In this document: piece by piece, positions 26,482 through 34,600 of the stretch
Layout of the letters: every line of letters starts with the position of its first letter
Numbering within the stretch: position 1 is the stretch's first letter
DNA from: Aureispira anguillae
GTDB lineage: Bacteria > Bacteroidota > Bacteroidia > Chitinophagales > Saprospiraceae
Assembly: GCF_026000115.1 (NCBI RefSeq)
Contig: NZ_AP026867.1
Coordinates: 899,501 to 963,500 of the forward strand
Direction of reading: 5' to 3'
DNA: 64,000 bases
Position numbers and translations under genes: made by a program
The notes under the pieces: model-generated
What the model was told of the DNA's origin: nothing
The model's input: the letters and a program-made list of their open reading frames with translations, nothing else
The model's database searches: none

Positions 26482-26917
26482 ATTTTTATTTTGAAGGTGA
26501 AAAAATAAATGCAACTGAAATTGGATTTGCTGAATAGGGCAATTGTGGGAATGGTTTGGAATGAAGTATTTGTGTGGTCAAGAAAATAGTAAAAAATATA
26601 TAATTGGTTTATTTATAGGGGATTTTTAACTGTTCTTTAAGAATCGTATTTTTATTTTGGAAAGCAGGCAATACAATCTTTTGAACTAGGTTTTGTTAAG
26701 AAAAATAAAAATCCGTCCACTATTCTTAAACAAGAAGCAGCGCATATTTTGATTCCTTGATGAATATTGTATATTTGTTATATACCTATGGTTTCTTTTA
26801 GAAGGAACTTTTTGGGTAGTATTACTATTTATAATAGTGTAAGTACTGTTATAAAAAATAGTATTTCAATTATTGATTTGTATATATTTGACTGTTGGCT
26901 AAGAAAATTAAATAAGA
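26482..26917. other. Divergent intergenic region upstream of the vWA gene
   Basis: 436 bp between the rhodanese (-) and vWA (+) genes, so it should hold both promoters. The only clear signal is the plus-strand promoter described separately. The rest is AT-rich without a reading frame. Confidence 0.5.
26749..26777 (+). promoter_or_regulatory. Bacteroidota-type promoter of the vWA gene
   Basis: TTG at 26749-26751 and TATATTTG at 26770-26777, separated by 18 bases, match the -33/-7 consensus TTG-N~19-TAnnTTTG. Transcription would begin about 26783, giving a leader of about 135 bases before the ATG at 26918. Confidence 0.5.
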
Positions 26918-27586
26918 ATGAGTTACTTCCATGGAGAAACCCCTGATAATTATGAGCAAAAATGCTTGTGTACACTAGTTTTAGATACTTCTGGATCTAT
27001 GAGTGGCGCTGCTATTAGAGAATTGAATCGTGGGTTACAAGAATTTTATGCTGCAATAGAAGAGGATTTAATTGCTGCTAACCGTTTAGAGGTTGGTATT
27101 GTGACCTTTGGTAGTAGTATCAAAACAATTCAAGACCCAGCACTGATTGATAATTTTGACATGCCTACGTTGACCGTAGCAGGAACAACTCGTTTGGTGG
27201 ATGCTGTGCGAGAAGCGATGCGAAAGACAGAGCAACGTAAACAATGGTATAAAGAAACAGGACAACCTTATTATCGTCCAATTATTGTATTAATTACGGA
27301 TGGAGAGCCAGATCGAGATCAAGATGTAAATGGACTTTCTTCAGAGATTCAATCTGCTGTAGATGCTAAGAAATTTACATTTTGGGGCTTGGGTGTCAAA
27401 GGATTTAATCAGCATGTTTTGAATGAAATTTGCCCTAATTCTGCTCCTGCAATTCCATTGTCAGGGTACAAATTTGCAGAATTTTTCAAATGGCTAAGCA
27501 ATAGTATTGGAATCATTACCAAATCTAAAGAAGGGGATAGTATAGAACTTCCTCCTGTTAGCGATTGGGCACAAATGAAATTTTAA
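26918..27586 (+). CDS. TerY-like vWA-domain protein
   Basis: 222 aa, one vWA domain filling the protein. The metal site reads VLDTSGSMSG (D-x-S-G-S), with a Thr ligand near VAGTTRLVDAV and the Asp ligand in LITDGEPDRD. Cytoplasmic. The size and the neighbours, a PP2C phosphatase and a kinase-like protein on the same strand, match the TerY-P triad (E. coli yegL-pphC-yegI), thought to act in phosphorylation-dependent stress responses linked to tellurium-resistance proteins. No ter genes lie in this window. A hairpin and a MITE-like element separate it from the next gene. Confidence 0.87.
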   Translation: MSYFHGETPDNYEQKCLCTLVLDTSGSMSGAAIRELNRGLQEFYAAIEEDLIAANRLEVGIVTFGSSIKTIQDPALIDNFDMPTLTVAGTTRLVDAVREAMRKTEQRKQWYKETGQPYYRPIIVLITDGEPDRDQDVNGLSSEIQSAVDAKKFTFWGLGVKGFNQHVLNEICPNSAPAIPLSGYKFAEFFKWLSNSIGIITKSKEGDSIELPPVSDWAQMKF

Positions 27587-27599
27587 GGTAAACTTAAGC

Positions 27600-27650
27600 A
27601 AGGATAATAATTGGATAGTGGAGCAATGTTGCCTCATTATCCTTTTGGTT
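27600..27650 (+). terminator. Terminator-like hairpin after the vWA gene
   Basis: Outer arms AAGGATAAT and ATTATCCTT, with an inner GAGCAA/TTGCCTC pairing, are followed by TTGGTTTTT. It sits 14 bp after the stop, so the vWA gene may be transcribed apart from the phosphatase-kinase pair. Confidence 0.6.
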
Positions 27651-27746
27651 TTTAAGCTATGCAGGAAAATGTAGAAGGATACAAAACTACGAGGACTTAA
27701 TTAGTTCGAAAATTAGTGTAGAAAATCCTGCATTAAACTGTTGAAT

Positions 27747-28009
27747 CTGTGTACAGGACAAAACAATTGGAATTAAATAAAGTAAGGGTTTAGTTGAGCT
27801 ATTTTAAGATTTTAGATTTACCTATGCCGTTGATGTATTAGATCAAGCCTGCTCGATCATTACATTCATATTTTTAGATGTTAGACCCTACTAAGCAGTT
27901 ATAGGGGCTAACATCTAAAAGCAAAGCGGTCTAGGATCTAAGATTGGAATATAGGTTTTAGCTTAAACCGTACTTTATAAGTAGCCTTTACCTGTTTTGT
28001 TCTGTATAT
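27747..28009. mobile_element. MITE-like element, copy B, with inverted ends and flanking direct repeat
   Basis: The ends are imperfect inverted repeats: GTACAGGACAAAAC at 27751-27764 and GTTTTGTTCTGTATATA at 27994-28010. An 11-bp direct repeat, AACTGTTGAAT, flanks them at 27736-27746 and 28010-28020, as expected of a target-site duplication. No reading frame inside. The right third is shared, inverted, with copy A near 25.35 kb, and the end sequence recurs at 61.15 kb. An internal pairing TTTTTAGATGTTA / TAACATCTAAAA lies around 27870-27920. It fills most of the 448-bp gap between the vWA and phosphatase genes and may supply a new promoter to the latter. Confidence 0.65.
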
Positions 28010-28034
28010 AACTGTTGAATATTAAACTGATAAA

Positions 28035-28901
28035 ATGTCTAGTGATAAAAATAACTCTAATTGGATAGTAGCTTATGCTTCTGTTATTGGTAATGGTCAT
28101 ATTTTAATGAATCTACCTTGCCAAGATAGTTGCGCTCACCAAAGAATTAACGATACTTGGGGAGTGGCAGTAGTGGCGGATGGAGCAGGTTCGGCGGCAC
28201 ATTCTGATATAGGTTCTGATTTTGTGGCTCGCAATATGGCACATTGTTTAGAGGAAATTGTAAAACGAGAAGAGTGGAAAACCGCAGATCGCTTGCCAAC
28301 GGAGGAAGTGTGGCGAACAGAAGCGCTTAAGGCACTTCAGATTGTTCGACAACGATTAGAACAATTTGCAACCGCCAAAGAACATAAAATTCCAGATTTA
28401 GCCTGTACGGTTTTGGCGATTTTATACGCTCCTTTTGGTATTTTGACAACGCATATTGGTGATGGACGTGCTGCTTATTCTGTTGAAGAAGGAAAATGGG
28501 AGGCTTTAATAGAGCCTTTTCGTGGGAGTGAGGTAAATGAAACGGTATTTATTACTTCTAACATCTGGACGACAGAGGGCGTTGATCTCTATATTCAATC
28601 GGGGATTGTCAAAGGAGATATTCGTGCTTTTGCTTTGTTGAGTGATGGTTGCGAAAATGGGTCTTTTGAGGTAAACGTTTGGGATGAAGAAAATGAAAAA
28701 TATCACGATCCTAATCGACCGTACAACAAGTTTTTTGAGCCGAATCTAAGAGGTATGCTTCAGCTAAAAAAAGAAAATAAACCTCAGGAGGAAATCAATC
28801 AGATTTGGGGAAGCTTTTTGACCGAGGGAAGCAAGCAGTTTAAACACGAAACGGATGACAAAACAATGATTCTTGGTGTTGCTGTTCCCAAAGAACTATA
28901 A
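28035..28901 (+). CDS. PP2C-family Ser/Thr protein phosphatase of the TerY-P triad
   Basis: 288 aa. Metal-binding motifs of PPM/PP2C phosphatases are present: VVADGAGSAAHSDIGS near residue 45, TTHIGDGRAAY, LLSDGCENG and a C-terminal ETDDKTMILGV. It is a soluble phosphatase expected to remove phosphates placed by the kinase encoded 65 bp downstream. The element just upstream brings its right end to within 25 bp of the ATG, so the native promoter may have been displaced or replaced. Confidence 0.88.
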   Translation: MSSDKNNSNWIVAYASVIGNGHILMNLPCQDSCAHQRINDTWGVAVVADGAGSAAHSDIGSDFVARNMAHCLEEIVKREEWKTADRLPTEEVWRTEALKALQIVRQRLEQFATAKEHKIPDLACTVLAILYAPFGILTTHIGDGRAAYSVEEGKWEALIEPFRGSEVNETVFITSNIWTTEGVDLYIQSGIVKGDIRAFALLSDGCENGSFEVNVWDEENEKYHDPNRPYNKFFEPNLRGMLQLKKENKPQEEINQIWGSFLTEGSKQFKHETDDKTMILGVAVPKEL

Positions 28902-28966
28902 CAGACCTTAAGGCTGTTTGTCCGATTAACCCCAATTCAAAATACGCTAATTCTCAGTTTTAGAAC

Positions 28967-31177
28967 GTGCCAAAACAATTCTACATAAAAGCAATCAATC
29001 AAGCTATTGTAATTCATGATACTCCCTTTGCTTCAGGGGGAGAGGGCGAATTGTTTGAGGTATTGGCTCCTGCGGAGCTTAAGAATACTGTTGCAAAAAT
29101 TTTTCATCCTTCTAAACGTGATGCTGAAAAGGAGGCAAAGATCAATTATTTACTCAAGAACCCTCCTAGTTTTGAGGGGAGTCCTACGGAGCATCCTATT
29201 GTTTGGGTTAAGCATATTTTACACAATGCTAAAGATGAGTTTGTTGGGTTTTTAATGCCTAAGGCAACAGGTGAAAAGTTAGAAATTTTGACTTCACCCA
29301 AATTGCCAAAGTATCTTGGTAAAGAGTGGAATCGATTTAAACTAGGGGGAAACGAAGCATTGCGGTTGAGACTAAAGGTTTGTTACAACTTAGCAGCAGC
29401 CTTGCGTACCATCCATGCCACAGGAAAATATGTACTGGTTGATTTGAAACCAGATAATATCCTAATTAAAAGCAATGGTGTGGTTGCTATTGTTGATACC
29501 GATTCGATAGAGGTTATAAAGGATGGAGCAACGTTGTTTCCTGCCACAGTAGCGACTCCTGAATACACACCCAATGAATATTATGCAGGCATTCAGCCAG
29601 GCAAGGTTTTGATTAATACCTCTTGGGATAATTTTAGTTTAGCGGTTATTTATTATCGAATGTTATTTGGGGTGCATCCCTATGCTGCTACTGCTAAGGC
29701 GCCTTACAATAACATCAATGCATTGGGCGATAAAATCAAACATGGGCTTTTTGTTCATCATCCTGATTTGGTCAATCAATTTGTAGTAGTTCCTCCTCCG
29801 CATCGAGCTTTTGGAAAACTGGATGGACAACTGCGTAGGTTATTCTTAAAAACCTTTGTAGATGGTTATGAAAACCCTGAAAAGCGCCCTTCAGCAGAAG
29901 AATGGGGGCAGGCATTGCTTAATAATCCTTTATTGCTAACGAATCGACCGTTGCCTTCCAAAGCACTCAAACTCGAAGAAATCAATGATAAAAATTGGTA
30001 TGTTTTGGCTTTGGAAAAGGCGCTACGAGAACAGAATTTGCAATTGCCGAAAGAAAAGAGCAATAAAAAAGCAACATTGCCCACTCATTATACCACCCAA
30101 GCTTTGTTGCAAGAAGCAATGACTTATTATAAACAAGCTGCTACTGCTATTTGGAAGGTTGCTCGTTATGCAGGGATGGTTATTATGGTGGTTATGACCT
30201 TATTTATTGTCGCAACTATTGTGGGTGGGGCTCCTTTTGGCGATGTTGTCTTTGCATTGGATTCGATTTGGATGGTTATTACGTTCTTACCAAGTTTAAT
30301 TATTCAAATTGGGGGCTTTGGTTTACTTTTTTTATTCGCAATTAGTCCTTTTTTGATTGCTACTTTTCGGCAGTTTACAGGGATGGCAAAAGATAAAACA
30401 CAGGCCGTTCGAAAAAATTGGATTGGTAGCTTCTCTTTTACCGATGCCCAAAAGCGAAAAAGCTTAGAAGAGCTGCAATACACGCTTTATAATCAACGAA
30501 CAAAAACCAAACAGCGATTAAGAGAAATTAAAAATGAATTGATTGTTTGGTCTCAAATAAAAACAACTAAGGAAAAAGAATTTTTCAAAAAAAATAATCA
30601 AAAGATAGTTGAGTCCAATCAAGAAATATCAAATCAATTAAAAGCAGAAAAAAGAGCCATTCAAGTGCAGGATGAAAAGGCTAAGGCATTGATGATTGAG
30701 GAGGCGAATGTTATCAAAAAATTGCGCAAAAGTTCTCAACAACAATTAGAGGAGCATCCTGTCTATTCTACCATTAAAGGCAAAACGATTCATCAGAAAA
30801 TGGCTTTTTTGTCCAACGATCAGGGAACTGAAAACTCAAGAATAGATGCTAAATCTATTTGGGCAGAATTGCAACAATTAGAACAGCAACTAAAAAATAG
30901 CTTGCAAGAGATAAAGGATAGTTATGACAAAAAGCATGCGGTCTTATTAGGAGATACCAGCCAATATAAAATTAGAATTGACGACTTGGTAAAGGGATCT
31001 GTTGACAATATGCGCCAAAAAACTAGAATTGATTCTCAATTGATGGATAAGAGCTTTAAACGTTTGCTCAAAAGTATCAAGAGCCTAAGGCTAGAGGTGG
31101 ACAGCAAGGAGTCTGAACTGGAAGCAATAAATAGTGAAATTAAGTTGTTGAAGGACGAATTGAGAAGGTATATGTAG
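28967..31177 (+). CDS. Membrane-anchored protein kinase of the TerY-P triad
   Basis: 736 aa with a GTG start. Residues 15-320 are a protein-kinase domain: a glycine loop SGGEGELFEV (24-28), ATP-binding Lys44 in VAKIF, the catalytic loop VLVDLKPDNIL (Asp159, Asn164; no HRD His-Arg) and DTD (177-179) in place of DFG. About 395-470 contain two to three hydrophobic segments (MVIMVVMTLFIVATIVGG; LIIQIGGFGLLFLFAISPFLI). About 480-736 form a long charged coiled coil. The layout resembles E. coli YegI, but the coiled coil replaces its helix-hairpin-helix end. It probably phosphorylates partners at the inner membrane. Confidence 0.85.
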   Translation: MPKQFYIKAINQAIVIHDTPFASGGEGELFEVLAPAELKNTVAKIFHPSKRDAEKEAKINYLLKNPPSFEGSPTEHPIVWVKHILHNAKDEFVGFLMPKATGEKLEILTSPKLPKYLGKEWNRFKLGGNEALRLRLKVCYNLAAALRTIHATGKYVLVDLKPDNILIKSNGVVAIVDTDSIEVIKDGATLFPATVATPEYTPNEYYAGIQPGKVLINTSWDNFSLAVIYYRMLFGVHPYAATAKAPYNNINALGDKIKHGLFVHHPDLVNQFVVVPPPHRAFGKLDGQLRRLFLKTFVDGYENPEKRPSAEEWGQALLNNPLLLTNRPLPSKALKLEEINDKNWYVLALEKALREQNLQLPKEKSNKKATLPTHYTTQALLQEAMTYYKQAATAIWKVARYAGMVIMVVMTLFIVATIVGGAPFGDVVFALDSIWMVITFLPSLIIQIGGFGLLFLFAISPFLIATFRQFTGMAKDKTQAVRKNWIGSFSFTDAQKRKSLEELQYTLYNQRTKTKQRLREIKNELIVWSQIKTTKEKEFFKKNNQKIVESNQEISNQLKAEKRAIQVQDEKAKALMIEEANVIKKLRKSSQQQLEEHPVYSTIKGKTIHQKMAFLSNDQGTENSRIDAKSIWAELQQLEQQLKNSLQEIKDSYDKKHAVLLGDTSQYKIRIDDLVKGSVDNMRQKTRIDSQLMDKSFKRLLKSIKSLRLEVDSKESELEAINSEIKLLKDELRRYM

Positions 31178-31683
31178 TTTTTATTACACCTTTGAATTAG
31201 TGAAAATGCCTGATTTTTAGTGATAAAAAAATAAATAAAAGCCTGACTTAAACAGGGTTTGATGAATGCTAATTACCCACTTTATTCTGATAAGTCCTAT
31301 TTATTGTTCTTGCGCTCCCTGAAAAAAAATGGTAGGTTGTGTTGATTTCTAGGGTTTCTTTACGTTATAAAAAACATAAATGTATTAGATCCTGTTGCAA
31401 TAGGAAAAATACATTTTTAGCTAATCCCCCTGTTGTCGTAGTGTAATAGAAAAACTAAAAAAGCCACGAAGTATTATAAATAAAACTCCAATTATTTAAT
31501 CCAGAATAATAGTACAAGAAAATAGAGCAAAAGACAAGCAATGGGTTGATTCGTAAAATTAATCCCCAATAGAATTTTAGAGGAAATAATTTTTTTGTAG
31601 TTGTTTATTCTGATAGAGCTATAAATATTTATAAACGAAGTGCTGTGTTCAGTATTAAGTAGATAGATATTTACACATATACT
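31178..31683. other. Intergenic region with one hairpin
   Basis: 506 bp between the kinase gene and the first giant adhesin-like gene. A hairpin at 31378-31416 (arms AAATGTATT and AATACATTT, inner CCT/AGG) followed by a short T-run could end the kinase transcript, although it is 200 bp downstream. No reading frame or clear promoter box seen. Confidence 0.4.
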
Positions 31684-34600
31684 ATGAAAAAGAACTACTA
31701 TTACACCCTAAGTTGCTTGATTTTAATGTTTGTGTTCATTCAGAATCTATCTGCTACCCATATTGTGGGAGGGGAGATGAATTATCGTTGTTTAGGAGGT
31801 TCGCAATATGAAATCACATTGACGGTTTATCGAGATTGTGAAACAAGTGTCGTACTATTTGATGATCCCGCTATAATTGGGATTTATGATGGAAACAATG
31901 TTGCTGTGCAGACGCTAAATGTTCCGCTCAAAAACGAATCTATGCTTAATGCTACATTAGCAGATTCTTGTTTGGTTGCTCCTCCTTCTGCTTGTATAAT
32001 GCAAGCTATTTATATAGATACCGTAACCCTTCCCGTTATAGCGCAAGGCTATGTTATTTCTTATCAACGTTGTTGCCGTAACAATACCATTGTAAATATT
32101 TTAGGTCCTGGGCAAACAGGAGCAACTTACTTTATTGAAATCACAGAGACAGCGCTATTGTCTTGCAATAGCAGCCCTGTTTTTAGGGATTTGCCCAATA
32201 TATACTTGTGTCAAGGAGAGCCACTTGTCTTTGATCATTCTGTTGTTGATTTGGATGGAGATTCTATTGTTTATGAACTTTGTTATCCTTATTCGGGAGC
32301 TTCCCCAGCAGCTGCTACTTCCAATTCACCCCCCCCTTACAGTCCTGTTATTTTTAATACTCCATTCAGTGTTTCTGCAATGTTAGGCACAACAGATTCA
32401 CTAAAAATTGACGCTTCCACAGGCATTTTAACAGGAACGCCCTATATTAATGGTGTATTTTTGGTAGGAGTTTGTGCCAAAGAATATAGAAATGGCGTTT
32501 TATTATCCACAACCATACGAGATTTTCAATATAAAGTAGGAGCGTGTCAACCTGCTTCCGTTGCTCAATTCGATCAAAGTTTTCATAATTGTGACGATTT
32601 AGAATATCAATTTTTTAATACCAGTACGCTAAATGTTGGGGGATATTTTTGGGATTTTAACGGCCTTGGAACCTCTACCGCTGCCAACCCTATCTTTACC
32701 TTTCCCAATCAAGGGATTTATACCATAACGCTAATTGCAGGGGCAGGTACACCTTGTGCAGATACGACTGTTGGAACAATAGATGTACAAATTAGAACCA
32801 TTGATTTATCCATTTCTCCGCCTCAATTGGTCTGTGCAGGCGATACCGTTAAGATTGGTGTTGTGGATCAGTATGCTAGTATTACAGGGCCATCAACTTA
32901 CTCTTGGGGACCTGCCAATCAAATTATAAGTGGTCAAGGAAGCGATAGTGTTACGATTGTTGCCAGTAACAATTTGACGGTTTTTGTCAGTGGGGTCAAT
33001 AGTCACAGTTGCCAAAACTCTGCTATTACAACCATTACGACACTTAACAAAAATGTAACTTACGATACACTTCGTCCCATTTGTAATACTTCTTTGACGG
33101 TAGATTTTCAAAACCCTTTTTCTTCCAATCCAGCTTTAACCGATTATAGGTGGGATTTTGACGGCTTAGGGACATCTACCGCTATTCACCCATCCTTTAC
33201 CTTTCCAGATACTGGGAAATATGATGTTGTTTTATTAGTAGGCCCGACTGCTACTACCTGTGCCGATACATTTTATGTACATGTTGATTTAGAATTGAGC
33301 GGTTTGGATTTAACGCCTTTAAACCCATTGTTTCCTCTTTGCGGAGGTGATTCATTGTGGCTGAAGGTAGAAAATAGCTTCAAAGATTATTCAGGGGCTA
33401 CTATTTATAACTGGACTCCGAATGCTATGATTGCAGCAGGGCAAGGCACCGATAGTGTCTTAATAATTGGGCAACAAGATGCGACCATAAAGGTTTATAT
33501 AGAAAATAGCTACGGATGTGCAGATTCTTTGCAGACGATGCTAAATGTAACAACAGTACAAGCTTCTTTTGATACAGTTTCTGTTCGTTGTAATACTTCG
33601 TTGATTGTTCCTTTTCAAAATACTTCAATAACCAATCCGACCAATAATAATTATCGCTGGGTTTTTGATACCTTAGGAACTTCAACGGCTATTAACCCTA
33701 CTTATACCTTCCCCGATACGGGGTGGTATACGATTCAACTTATTGCTGGCACTACATCCATTCCAGGGCTTGCAGGCTTATGTCAAGATACCGCAACGTT
33801 AGCACTTTATTTGCCTTTGGAAGGCATCGATTTGCAGGCGATAGCGCCTATATCGGGGTGTACTAGTGATTCTATACATCTAAAAGCAGTTGATTTATTA
33901 GATGTCTACTCTAGTTCTACACAGTATGTTTGGACTAGTACAGGAAGCCCAATTTTAGCAGGGCAAGGAACCGATAGCATTTTTTTGATGCCCAATCAAA
34001 CAACAACAGTTTCGCTAATAGCGACCAATAATTATGGTTGTTCAGATACCATTTCTACTATAATTGATGTGACGAATATTCAAGCGGGATTTACCCCTCT
34101 GCTGGACCCTTGCAATACTACTTTTGACGTTGATTTTCAGAATGCGACCAATACCAATTTATTGGGGATTAATTACCACTGGGATTTTGGAGGGTTAGGA
34201 ACTTCCACAGGAGTGAACCCAACGCATAGTTTTCCAGATACAGGAATTTATACCGTCACTTTAATTGCGGGCGTTGGAAATGTTTGTGTGGATACGATTA
34301 GTTCTACGGTGCAAGTTGTATTACAAGGAGTGGATTTACAAGCTATAGCCCCTCAGACAATTTGTAATGATGGATTAGCGAACCTCAAAGCAATTGATCG
34401 CCACGATGCTTATTCAAGTACAACACAATATACTTGGACAGTCAGTAATGGAAACCTTTTGACAGGGCAGGGAACCGATAGTATTTTAGTTGATCCCAAT
34501 CCCAATTCGTCAACAGTTTCTGTTTTGGCAACGAATAATTATGGTTGCTCAGATACAACATCTACTACTATACAGGTTGATGTTGTAGAAGCCTCGTTCG

